Positions 1 to 4,990 of a stretch of DNA of 24,862 bases are shown piece by piece. This DNA comes from a virus. Where the stretch lies: positions 1 to 24,862 of the IMG/VR virus record IMGVR_UViG_3300037119_001127, one strand, 5' to 3'. Each line of letters starts with the position of its first letter. The first letter of the stretch is position 1. The position numbers and the translations under genes were made by a program. The notes below the pieces were generated by a model. It was not told where the DNA came from and made no database searches. It saw nothing but the letters and a program-made list of their open reading frames with translations.

Positions 1-164
1 TGGACGCACGCTCGAACGTGTGTTCGATCCCCGCGTCGCGTGCTCAGAGGATCGCGCGCGCGGCTCCAAGGAACCGCACCCGGGTGGGGGGAATCCGGCT
101 CGCGTCGCCCGGGTGGGACTCATACTGGTGACGATGCACAGGTTCCCAGCCCACCTCCACCAAA

Positions 165-176
165 GTGCATATGCAC
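165..176. promoter_or_regulatory. Palindrome GTGCATATGCAC, candidate operator
   Basis: A perfect 12-bp palindrome whose core TGCATATGCA recurs as TGCAGATGCA at 8054-8063 and TGCAAATGCA at 8132-8141, both inside the other control region. I see no good promoter directly over this copy. Role as a regulator-binding site is inference. Confidence 0.4.
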
Positions 177-207
177 CATGCCCCGAAACACGGGGTTTCA
201 ACCGAGG

Positions 208-307
208 GTTGCAGGCTTGCAACATAAGCCCCAGGCACGAATCGCAGGGTTGCAGGCTTGCAACCCTGGGCTGGAGGGTGTAGGTTGCAAGACGACAAGC
301 CTGCAAC
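208..307. repeat. Three GTTGCA/TGCAAC dyads, candidate operators or iterons
   Basis: GTTGCAGGCTTGCAAC occurs exactly at 208-223 and 249-264; the second is extended to an 11-bp-armed region by flanking AGG/CCT. A third copy lies inverted at 284-307: GTTGCAAG (284-291), 5 extra bases, then AAGCCTGCAAC (297-307). Centres are about 41 and 39 bp apart, near four helical turns, so bound proteins would sit on one face of the DNA. Copy 2 overlaps the -35 and copy 3 the -10 and start of the promoter at 258-286, which favours a repressor-operator role over a replication iteron. Confidence 0.6.
258..286 (+). promoter_or_regulatory. Candidate early promoter (TTGCAA-17-TAGGTT)
   Basis: TTGCAA (258-263), a 17-nt spacer and TAGGTT (281-286) form a sigma-70-like promoter; the -10 is identical to that of the promoter at 8123-8152. 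Transcription would begin near 293 and run into the first small gene at 331. Both boxes lie inside dyad repeats, so a repressor bound there would block it. Confidence 0.45.
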
Positions 308-315
308 ACAGGGGT

Positions 316-341
316 CTGGAGGTTCGTGAGATGGGGAAGGA
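316..341 (+). repeat. Start-site cassette, copy 1
   Basis: A 26-nt block holding a GGAGG ribosome site, the ATG at 331 and the first codons (MGK) recurs base for base at 521-546. It decides the starts of the genes at 331 and 536. Confidence 0.75.
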
Positions 342-534
342 GCAGGGACACGCGCTGATCGCTCCGAGCGAGGGCGAGCCGTGGTGCTGCCGCTGCGGCT
401 GGCAGGGCGACTGGGGACGCAGCGAGAACTACCCGCCCGGGTGGAGTCGCGCCGAAGCAAGGGACGAGTACTCGTTCCACCTCCTCGAAGTTCGCCTCGG
501 CCCGCCCTCCTCTACCGCTACTGGAGGTTCGTGA
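331..534 (+). CDS. Small Cys-rich protein, unknown function
   Basis: This 67-residue protein begins at an ATG placed ten bases after GGAGG, within a block repeated at the next gene, so the start is well supported although the frame is open upstream. Residues 19-24 read CCRCGW, a tight cysteine cluster typical of small metal-binding phage proteins; the rest is Trp-rich and polar with no membrane segment. It is the first gene of the early run and ends one base before the next ATG. I do not recognise the family. A zinc-binding accessory role is only inference from the cysteines. Confidence 0.6.
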   Translation: MGKEQGHALIAPSEGEPWCCRCGWQGDWGRSENYPPGWSRAEARDEYSFHLLEVRLGPPSSTATGGS

Positions 535-546
535 GATGGGGAAGGA
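521..546 (+). repeat. Start-site cassette, copy 2
   Basis: Identical to 316-341. Here the block also carries the last codons and TGA (532-534) of the preceding gene, showing that the same DNA is used once as leader and once as gene end plus leader. Confidence 0.75.
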
Positions 547-685
547 CAGCGACGTAGTGGAACGCGAGCCGAACTGGATGAGCGGACGCTGCGAACTCGG
601 GCTGCACCAGTGGTGCAAGACGGGCCTCCTGTGCGCCTGCGAATGCCACGCCGTCCAAATCTCATCTCCTGAAAGGGCTGGATAA
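536..685 (+). CDS. 49-residue Cys/His-rich protein, possible zinc finger
   Basis: It starts at ATG 536, with GGAGG nine bases upstream in the repeated cassette, and ends at TAA 683-685. Cysteines at 19, 27, 33, 35 and 37 with His38 give a dense Cys/His pattern (C-x7-C-x5-C-x-C-x-C-H) that could hold one zinc ion. The N-terminal MGK is shared with the preceding protein only because the start cassette is repeated; the rest is unrelated. No family recognised. It may act as a small accessory protein early in infection, but nothing in the sequence shows the target. Confidence 0.55.
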   Translation: MGKDSDVVEREPNWMSGRCELGLHQWCKTGLLCACECHAVQISSPERAG

Positions 686-688
686 CGA

Positions 689-865
689 ATGGACGAGGAC
701 GCGATCAAGGCCGAGCGCGACGAAGGACGGTGGCTGGAAGATCGGGGCCAGTGGTACGCCATCGCCGACGACCCGCCGCGGCTGGAACCCGCTGATCCGC
801 CACCCGGCTACGTGATGAGTGAGGCAACCCGTCAGGCCATCCAGAAAGCGTCGGGCCAGCCATGA
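689..865 (+). CDS. 58-residue acidic protein, unknown function
   Basis: The ATG at 689 lies three bases after the previous stop, with a weak AAAGGG ribosome site inside the end of the upstream gene. The product is hydrophilic and acidic at the start, with GRWLEDRGQWYAI as its only ordered-looking segment, followed by a Pro-rich stretch and a short helix. TGA at 863-865 overlaps the ATG of the next gene by the ATGA arrangement, implying coupled translation. No known domain is visible. Confidence 0.55.
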   Translation: MDEDAIKAERDEGRWLEDRGQWYAIADDPPRLEPADPPPGYVMSEATRQAIQKASGQP

Positions 866-1245
866 CCAAGGAACCACTGGAACTGGTGGAGGAGCTGCGC
901 GACAGAGCCAAGCGCACCGGGGCGCTGGCCGCGACCGGGAATGCCGGGTTCCGGTCAGCAAACAACCTTCGGCGCGAGTCGCACCAGTGGAGCGCCGCTG
1001 CCGACCTCATCGAACAACAGGCCCAAACCATCAACCGACTGCAAGGGCAGGTAGGGGCCGCGATTCAACTGGACCGCATCAAGGCCCAAACCATCGAGGG
1101 GCTGAGGGCTGCGCTGGCGATCACAGCAGCGGCGTATCACAGGGAAGTTCCACACCACGCCGGGACGTTCGCTTCGTGCGAATGGCCGACCTGCATGGAA
1201 GCCCGTGCCGCCCTCTCCACCAACAAGCACCAGGAAGGGGACTGA
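862..1245 (+). CDS. 127-residue helical protein with shared C-terminal tag
   Basis: Starts at ATG 862, overlapping the previous stop. Residues about 5-85 are predicted from composition to be alpha-helical and could form a coiled coil (SANNLRRESHQWSAAADLI, QAQTINRLQGQVGAAI). Later residues contain a Cys-x5-Cys pair (ASCEWPTCMEA). The last residues NKHQEGD are encoded by a repeated junction block also found at the ends of two other genes and in modified form at a third, so they reflect the DNA cassette rather than homology. Function unknown; similar small helical proteins are common in actinophage early regions. Confidence 0.65.
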   Translation: MTKEPLELVEELRDRAKRTGALAATGNAGFRSANNLRRESHQWSAAADLIEQQAQTINRLQGQVGAAIQLDRIKAQTIEGLRAALAITAAAYHREVPHHAGTFASCEWPTCMEARAALSTNKHQEGD

Positions 1246-1247
1246 TG
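1220..1247 (+). repeat. Class I gene-junction cassette, copy 1
   Basis: This 28-nt block encodes the gene end NKHQEGD, includes the AAGGGG ribosome site and overlaps stop and next start as CTGATG. It is identical to 1483-1510 and matches 25 nt of 1910-1934. Confidence 0.8.
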
Positions 1248-1508
1248 AGGACGTTCACGATGTACCGCCGCAATCGAGAGGCCGTGTCTGCCGCGCATGA
1301 GTCAGACGCCTACTCGGTGGACGGCGACGAGCCGACGCTAGAGGGTGTCGAGTTCACCGACGGCACCGTCGCAATCCGCTGGCTCACGCCGACCCGCTCG
1401 ACCGTGGTGTGGTCCTCGCTGGCGGACTTCCAAGCCGTCCACGTCGAGAGCCACCCCTCCTACGGCACGGAGATCGTGTGGGCCAACAAGCACCAGGAAG
1501 GGGACTGA
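1245..1508 (+). CDS. 87-residue hypothetical phage protein
   Basis: ATG 1245 shares its A with the preceding TGA, and AAGGGG lies eight bases upstream. The protein begins RTFTMYRRN and has alternating hydrophobic residues (GVEFTDGTVAIRWL, TVVWSSLADFQAVH), suggesting a small all-beta or alpha-beta fold with a conserved middle, a pattern I recall from uncharacterised actinophage proteins. It ends in the shared NKHQEGD tag from the repeated junction. No catalytic motif is visible and the function is unknown. Confidence 0.7.
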   Translation: MRTFTMYRRNREAVSAAHESDAYSVDGDEPTLEGVEFTDGTVAIRWLTPTRSTVVWSSLADFQAVHVESHPSYGTEIVWANKHQEGD

Positions 1509-1510
1509 TG
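1483..1510 (+). repeat. Class I gene-junction cassette, copy 2
   Basis: Identical over 28 nt to 1220-1247: end of one gene, ribosome site, and the ATG at 1508 of the next. The match to the third copy continues past the ATG into the second codon (ATGGGCG). Confidence 0.8.
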
Positions 1511-1627
1511 GGCGAGCCGAAGCCGAAGGACACGGTGCCCTGTGAGGCCTGCGGCGTGAGCATCGCCGCACCGCGTTGGTTCTGTGGCCGCTGCGCCAAG
1601 GACCGCCGAGAAGGGAGAAAGCCGTGA
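1508..1627 (+). CDS. 39-residue zinc-ribbon protein
   Basis: A very small protein with two Cys pairs, CEAC (residues 12-15) and CGRC (26-29), separated by ten residues: a minimal zinc ribbon. The C-terminus is basic (KDRREGRKP). ATG 1508 overlaps the preceding TGA in the class I junction, and TGA 1625-1627 overlaps the following GTG. Such ribbons bind nucleic acid or a protein partner; which applies here cannot be told. Confidence 0.6.
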   Translation: MGEPKPKDTVPCEACGVSIAAPRWFCGRCAKDRREGRKP

Positions 1628-1932
1628 GCGACGAAACGACGACAGCCACGACGAGCACCGCGAGGCGTACCGTCGAGGAGCAGTTGCGGGCCGCTGCCGA
1701 CCGCCTCAGCGACGACCCCGTCACGATCTCGCCGTCCGAGTTGCACGACGCGCTGAACACCGGGGCCAAGACACTTGACCTCCTCGTCCACCTGTTCTAC
1801 GTCGGGCACATCGGGCAGTGCGAATGGAACCGTCCCTACCCGACCGGAACGGAACCTCGCTGCACCTGCGGTCTGAACGAACTCCTGCACGGTGAGGCCC
1901 GACCTCAGGACAAGCACCAGGAAGGGGACTGA
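1624..1932 (+). CDS. 102-residue hypothetical protein with Cys motif
   Basis: GTG 1624 overlaps the stop of the previous gene (GTGA) and has AAGGGAG about ten bases upstream. The first 18 residues are Thr/Ser-rich and probably disordered. Residues 20-60 look helical (TVEEQLRAAADRLSDDP, SELHDALNTGAKTLDLLVHL). Cysteines follow in GQCEWN and RCTCGL, a possible metal site. It ends KHQEGD from the class I junction block. Function unknown. Confidence 0.65.
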   Translation: MSDETTTATTSTARRTVEEQLRAAADRLSDDPVTISPSELHDALNTGAKTLDLLVHLFYVGHIGQCEWNRPYPTGTEPRCTCGLNELLHGEARPQDKHQEGD

Positions 1933-1934
1933 TG
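1910..1934 (+). repeat. Class I gene-junction cassette, copy 3
   Basis: Twenty-five nt match copies 1 and 2, covering KHQEGD, the AAGGGG ribosome site and the stop/start overlap at 1932. Confidence 0.8.
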
Positions 1935-2060
1935 GGCGGGGAACAGGACGCCTACGAAGGAACACAGACGCCCGAGTGGGACAAGGTGCGGGAACTGGTC
2001 CGCCGCTGGCTGCTGGTGGAGGACCCGGACAACAAGCACCAGGAAGGGGAGGGGAAGTGA
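1932..2060 (+). CDS. 42-residue hypothetical protein with hybrid C-terminal tag
   Basis: ATG 1932 comes from the class I junction; the protein starts MGGEQDAYEG and has one amphipathic helix (EWDKVRELVRRWLLVED). Its end, NKHQEGEGK, combines the class I tag NKHQEG with the class II tag EGEGK, so this gene sits where the two junction types meet. Its stop overlaps the GTG of the next gene. No domain recognised. Confidence 0.55.
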   Translation: MGGEQDAYEGTQTPEWDKVRELVRRWLLVEDPDNKHQEGEGK

Positions 2061-2064
2061 GCCC
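2030..2064 (+). repeat. Hybrid class I/II gene-junction cassette
   Basis: The left part (2030-2050) matches the class I block; the right part (from about 2044, GGGGAGGGGAAGTGAGC) matches the class II block at 2381-2397 and 2570-2586. It looks like a recombinant of the two. Confidence 0.7.
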
Positions 2065-2395
2065 GCTATTCGACCCGCAACCACCGACGCTCGCAGTGGA
2101 CGGCAACGGCTACGTCTGGCGCGTCTACCCGCCCGGCACCCACGGCGACGAGGGCTACTTCTCGATGTGCCCGGTGAACCCGGACAACCGCCCGGTGCCC
2201 GAGCCGATCACCTACTACCACCCGCAGCCGCAGCACCTTTCGGCAGCGGTTCAAGCGTTCCTCGACTGGTACGACGGCGCGTTCGATGCAGCAGCCGATG
2301 GGCGAGCGTGGCCCGATCAGACCGAGGCCGTCGAAGTCTTGCGGTCTGCTGTCGGGGCCAATACCCCCCAACCAGAGGAAGGGGAGGGGAAGTGA
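2057..2395 (+). CDS. 112-residue hypothetical protein
   Basis: GTG 2057 overlaps the previous stop as GTGA, with GAGGGGAAG just upstream. The protein opens with a beta-like segment (PTLAVDGNGYVWRVYPPG), then YFSMCPVNPDN, and closes with a helix (LSAAVQAFLDWYDGAFDAA) and the tag EEGEGK. Its first residues VSPL also start the gene at 2580, because the class II cassette extends past the start codon. No known family or catalytic residues are visible. Confidence 0.65.
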   Translation: MSPLFDPQPPTLAVDGNGYVWRVYPPGTHGDEGYFSMCPVNPDNRPVPEPITYYHPQPQHLSAAVQAFLDWYDGAFDAAADGRAWPDQTEAVEVLRSAVGANTPQPEEGEGK

Positions 2396-2397
2396 GC
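2375..2397 (+). repeat. Class II gene-junction cassette, copy A
   Basis: Block GAGGAAGGGGAGGGGAAGTG plus AGC encodes the EEGEGK ending, a purine-rich ribosome site and the GTGA overlap at 2392. Confidence 0.75.
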
Positions 2398-2583
2398 GAC
2401 CGCCGGACCGTGCCCCTTCGTCGCTGCGACTTCTGCGGCCATGAGGGACCGGACTACACCGCCGCGTTTGGTATCGGCGACCCGCCCGAACTCCCGTCGT
2501 GGTGCGGGCAGTGCGACCCGAAGACCGCGCCCTGGAAGCGTCCCCTCCCCACCCCCCAAGGAGAGGAAGGGGAGGGGAAGTGA
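2392..2583 (+). CDS. 63-residue zinc-ribbon protein
   Basis: GTG 2392 overlaps the previous stop. Two Cys pairs, CDFC (residues 12-15) and CGQC (38-41), with a Gly/His turn after the first (CGHEGPD), make a probable zinc ribbon. The tail is Pro-rich and ends in EEGEGK from the repeated junction. It may bind nucleic acid or a host protein; the sequence does not say which. Confidence 0.6.
   Translation: MSDRRTVPLRRCDFCGHEGPDYTAAFGIGDPPELPSWCGQCDPKTAPWKRPLPTPQGEEGEGK
2554..2581 (+). repeat. Class II gene-junction cassette, copy B
   Basis: Twenty-eight nt identical to 2847-2874, encoding the last residues of the upstream gene and the ribosome site of the next. The following bases GAGCCCGCT also match the hybrid junction at 2059-2067. 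Confidence 0.8.
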
Positions 2584-2882
2584 GCCCGCTGCAAGTCCTC
2601 AATGAGCAGTGCGAGACCTGCATCTTCCGTCCGGGGAACCCGATGCACCTTCGCCCCGGCCGCGTGACCTCGATGGTGAGGGCGTGCGCTCGGGACGACA
2701 CCCACATCATCTGCCACGACACGCTCGACATCGTGACGGGAACGCGGGCCACGGAGGCGGTCTGTCGCGGCTACTACGACACGGGGCGACGCTCGCAGAT
2801 GCTTCGGATCGCGGAACGCCTCGGTGCTGTCGCCTTCGTCGCCAAACCCCAAGGAGAGGAAGGGGAGGGGAAGTCCGAGTGA
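2580..2882 (+). CDS. 100-residue Cys-rich phage protein (CxxCIFRPGN type)
   Basis: GTG 2580 overlaps the previous stop. The motif CETCIFRPGNPMHLRPGR (residues 11-28) followed by a Cys in MVRACARDD, ICHDTL and VCRGYY is a pattern I recall from widespread but uncharacterised actinophage proteins. Five cysteines and two histidines could hold zinc or an iron-sulfur cluster; that is inference. The C-terminus carries the class II tag EEGEGK plus SE, because this junction reads two codons further to its stop. No enzyme activity can be assigned. Confidence 0.7.
   Translation: MSPLQVLNEQCETCIFRPGNPMHLRPGRVTSMVRACARDDTHIICHDTLDIVTGTRATEAVCRGYYDTGRRSQMLRIAERLGAVAFVAKPQGEEGEGKSE
2847..2874 (+). repeat. 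Class II gene-junction cassette, copy C
   Basis: Identical to 2554-2581 for 28 nt, then diverges (CCGAGTGACC), so the stop/start overlap is seven bases later, at 2879-2882. Confidence 0.8.
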
Positions 2883-3292
2883 CCCGTCGCGCGTGCCAGA
2901 AGTGCCGGGAGGTCAAGGACATCAGGGAGTTCCCCCCGATCGCCGGGGCGCCTCTGTGCCGAGCTTGCGTGGGGAACCCGCCGGAGGACCGCACTCCTCC
3001 TCTTGGTGGCGGGTCTCCCACGGAGGCTCCGGCACCAGCTGGAACCGAGGCGGGGGGTGAACCGCCAACCGCGCCAAGCGGGCTGCCGACCGATCCCGGG
3101 TCATGGTCGGGTGACGCCGCGCGGGCACCTATCGACGCGGACCCCCCCGCCGCCTCCGCCGTTCTCTTGGAGGCTGCCGTGAACCGCCGCGACTACCAGA
3201 GAGCCATGAGCAAGGCGAAGACCCGGTTGGTACAGCGCCACCGGGAGGAGTTCGACAAGCTCCTCGCCGAGGAGCGGAAGGGAGAAGCATGA
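2879..3292 (+). CDS. 137-residue zinc-ribbon protein with basic helical C-terminus
   Basis: GTG 2879 overlaps the previous TGA. Residues 6-9 CQKC and 27-30 CRAC flank KDIREFPPIAGAPL, a zinc-ribbon layout seen in small phage proteins and in the N-terminal part of some HNH-associated proteins; no HNH catalytic residues are present. A Pro/Gly/Ala-rich linker (about 35-95) leads to a charged helix (RRDYQRAMSKAKTRLVQRH, then EEFDKLLAEERKGEA). Zinc ribbon plus basic helix suggests nucleic-acid binding. The stop overlaps the next ATG. Confidence 0.65.
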   Translation: MTRRACQKCREVKDIREFPPIAGAPLCRACVGNPPEDRTPPLGGGSPTEAPAPAGTEAGGEPPTAPSGLPTDPGSWSGDAARAPIDADPPAASAVLLEAAVNRRDYQRAMSKAKTRLVQRHREEFDKLLAEERKGEA

Positions 3293-3654
3293 CCACGGAA
3301 GGAATGACGTTGGACGAGATCGTGGAGGCTGCGAGGCAGCAGGCCAAGGACTCGCTTACCGAGGCAGCTGGCCGGGTCGAGGAGTGCCAGAATGAACTCG
3401 ACGCCGCAAAGGCGGAGCGCATCCTCGTCGCTCGCGCGGCCTCGAAGATGCTCGACGCCAAGGAGATCGCCGCGTACCTGGGCGTCAGCGAGTCGCTCGC
3501 CTCGTCGCTGGCCCGTGATCCTGAGGCGCCCAAGCGCACCCGCAAGGCCAAGGAGGAGGAGACGCCGAAGCCTCGCCGGGTGAAGGCCGAGGACGCTGCT
3601 GAAGGGGAGGCATCGACGGACCTGTTCGAGGGTCTCGCCGCGAACGCCTCGTAA
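3289..3654 (+). CDS. Helix-turn-helix DNA-binding protein
   Basis: ATG 3289 overlaps the previous stop (ATGA) and has AAGGGAGAAG upstream. The 121-residue product has an N-terminal coiled coil (about 10-52) and a helix-turn-helix at about 56-78 (DAKEIAAYLGVSESLASSLA), then a basic Lys/Arg tail. HTH regions of this type occur in MerR/excisionase-like regulators and small terminase subunits. As the last gene before a terminator, and far from the terminase, a regulatory role is the better guess. It is a candidate reader of the repeated DNA sites in this window, which is inference. Confidence 0.65.
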   Translation: MTTEGMTLDEIVEAARQQAKDSLTEAAGRVEECQNELDAAKAERILVARAASKMLDAKEIAAYLGVSESLASSLARDPEAPKRTRKAKEEETPKPRRVKAEDAAEGEASTDLFEGLAANAS

Positions 3655-3656
3655 GT
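3648..3656 (-). repeat. Weak CTTACG-type site over the stop codon
   Basis: CTCGTAAGT matches 7 of 9 bases of the inverted ACTTACGTC motif and includes the TAA of the HTH gene. Listed as a degenerate member only. Confidence 0.25.
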
Positions 3657-3658
3657 CA

Positions 3659-3706
3659 GAAGCCCCGGGCCACCCCAGACCCCCCGGTCTCCCGGCCCGG
3701 GGCTTC
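3659..3706 (+). terminator. Strong terminator hairpin after the early operon
   Basis: A 13-bp perfect stem, GAAGCCCCGGGCC (3659-3671) with its complement at 3694-3706, begins five bases after the HTH stop. Its loop contains a second stem, AGACC/GGTCT (3677-3681/3686-3690). The tail TCTCCTT is only moderately T-rich, as is usual in G+C-rich hosts. It separates the small-gene run from the virion genes. Confidence 0.75.
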
Positions 3707-3735
3707 TCCTTGCCCTGACCCACAGAGTGTGGTGG

Positions 3736-3744
3736 ACTTACGTC
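3736..3744 (+). repeat. ACTTACGTC site 1 (exact)
   Basis: Exact copy in the gap between the terminator and the ATG at 3746; the only strong intergenic member. Flanks make a hyphenated palindrome, GGAC-TTAC-GTCC (3734-3745). Confidence 0.6.
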
Positions 3745-3745
3745 C

Positions 3746-4483
3746 ATGAGAACTGAAGGAGCGGTCGCTGCTGCTGGGTCTCTCGGACTGACGGTCGTTC
3801 GGGGGGATGCTGTCGAGCACATCGAAGTCCCTGAGCCTTACGCCCCATCCTGGCCGCAGCGCGAGCTTTCCTTCGCGGAGATCATCGCCTTCGGCGCCCC
3901 GCAGTACGGTCTCCCGGAGCAGCTGAACCGCTGGCGCCGGAGCAACGTCAAGAACCTCTGGCGCGGCGCGAGGCGGGTCCTCGCCGCTCGCGCGCTCAAC
4001 CTCCCGACCATGTACGGCTCGCTGTTCCTCGACGTGGTCCGGGGCAGCGGGAAGGTCCAGTCCCTGGGCCTCGTCTCGATGCGGGTCGTCACCGACGCCG
4101 GGGTGGCCTACCTGACCGCCGACATGGACAACGCCTCCGGCTCCTCGGACATCTCGCTGTTCAAGTTCCACGGGTTCGGCACCGGCACCACAGCGGAGGC
4201 GGCGTCCCAGACCGGGCTGATCACCGAACTGACCACGGAGTACGTCGTCAACTCGACGCGCCCCACCGGCTCGCAGGCGCACTCGACCAACACCTACACG
4301 ACGGTCGCCACCCTGGCCCCCGACTCCGGCGGTGTCCTGGCGATCACGGAGCACGGCGTCTTCACGGCCAACGCAGCCGGGACGCTCTGGGACCGATCGA
4401 AGTTCGCAGCGGTCAACCTCGACTCCGGGAACGGTGACTCCCTGATCGCCACTTACGTCGCAACGTTCCCAGCCGGGAGCTAG
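3746..4483 (+). CDS. Putative virion structural protein
   Basis: ATG 3746 follows the terminator; there is no strong ribosome site (only GGTGG about ten bases before) and the repeat ACTTACGTC abuts the start. The 245-residue product has a basic first part (RWRRSNVKNLWRGARRVLAARAL) and a beta-rich second part with the pattern ITELTTEYVVNSTRPTG, ITEHGVFTANAAG, LWDRSKFAAVNLDSGNGDSL, ending ATYVATFPAGS. That second half is a pattern I recall from uncharacterised phage virion proteins of marine and actinobacterial podoviruses and siphoviruses. First gene of a five-gene surface module. Exact virion position unknown. Confidence 0.65.
   Translation: MRTEGAVAAAGSLGLTVVRGDAVEHIEVPEPYAPSWPQRELSFAEIIAFGAPQYGLPEQLNRWRRSNVKNLWRGARRVLAARALNLPTMYGSLFLDVVRGSGKVQSLGLVSMRVVTDAGVAYLTADMDNASGSSDISLFKFHGFGTGTTAEAASQTGLITELTTEYVVNSTRPTGSQAHSTNTYTTVATLAPDSGGVLAITEHGVFTANAAGTLWDRSKFAAVNLDSGNGDSLIATYVATFPAGS
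4451..4459 (+). repeat. ACTTACGTC site 2 (exact)
   Basis: Exact copy in frame as ACT-TAC-GTC (Thr-Tyr-Val) near the end of the gene at 3746. Confidence 0.6.
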
Positions 4484-4484
4484 C

Positions 4485-4982
4485 GTGGGGTCGCGCGTCT
4501 ATACGATCGAGTTCACGAACAAGGCTGCAACGGCTGCGATGGCCGACTTCGATTTTTTCGAACTCGACCCCGCCGCTGACAAGCCCGTCGAGATCGTCGC
4601 CATCTTCATCGGGCAGGAGACGATGGAGGGCGACACGAACGAGGACTACGTTCGCCTCGCGATCCTGCGCTTCACGGGCGGCACGTTCACCTCCGGCGGC
4701 GAGGTCTCAACCACCCCGCGCCCGCTCGACATCAACGACGGCGCCGCCTCCGGGGCCTTCGAGGCGTTCAACGCGAACGGCGGTGCGGCTTCGTCTTCCG
4801 GTACTACACACCGGATGCATTCGGACACGTTCAACATTCGCACTGGCTACCAGATCGTGTTCCCGCCGGACCTGCGACCGAGGATTGGCGGCGTGGCGAA
4901 CGAGGCGGCGGTCGTCCGCTGCGAGTCCACGCTCGATGGCACCACCAACTTCTCCGGCACGCTCTACTTCCGCGAGTTGTGA
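4485..4982 (+). CDS. Putative virion structural protein
   Basis: GTG 4485 lies two bases after the previous stop, with GGGAG upstream. The 165-residue protein is beta-rich and acidic, with VYTIEFTNKAATAAMADFDF at the start, a middle ending in TTPRPLDINDGAASGAFEAF and a closing strand FSGTLYFREL. Pfam-like catalytic motifs are absent. Its position between two other surface-type proteins and its single-domain size suit a capsid or fibre decoration subunit. Family membership was not checked. Confidence 0.6.
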   Translation: MGSRVYTIEFTNKAATAAMADFDFFELDPAADKPVEIVAIFIGQETMEGDTNEDYVRLAILRFTGGTFTSGGEVSTTPRPLDINDGAASGAFEAFNANGGAASSSGTTHRMHSDTFNIRTGYQIVFPPDLRPRIGGVANEAAVVRCESTLDGTTNFSGTLYFREL

Positions 4983-4990
4983 GGCCGTAG

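Larger units (their letters stand above)
1..330. other. Non-coding control region upstream of the early operon
   Basis: No convincing gene lies here; the open frames across it lack ribosome sites and family character. It holds a 6-bp hairpin (TCGAAC 12-17 / GTTCGA 22-27), a direct repeat CCCGGGTGGG at 79-88 and 108-117, a 12-bp palindrome at 165-176, a small hairpin CCCCG/CGGGG (181-185/191-195) followed by TTT, three GTTGCA-type dyads (208-307) and a candidate promoter (258-286). The density of dyads just before a 13-gene run suggests the regulatory region of that run. An origin with iterons is the alternative. Confidence 0.6.

Noticed and set aside
12-36. TTCGATCCC resembling a tRNA T-loop and possible attachment core
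   Set aside because: The flanking bases do not form a 5-bp T stem and no anticodon or D arm is visible upstream; the signal is better described as the hairpin TCGAAC/GTTCGA.
20-283. Open frame on the + strand over the control region
   Set aside because: No ribosome site, it crosses the operator dyads and has no ordered protein character.
1220-2874. Repeated blocks considered as a CRISPR array
   Set aside because: Spacing is irregular, 'spacers' are whole genes, and every block has a stop, ribosome site and start; they are gene junctions.
3710-3738. Possible promoter TTGCCC-17-TGGACT before the gene at 3746
   Set aside because: The -35 overlaps the terminator tail and the -10 matches poorly; a promoter is likely somewhere here but this one is not supported.
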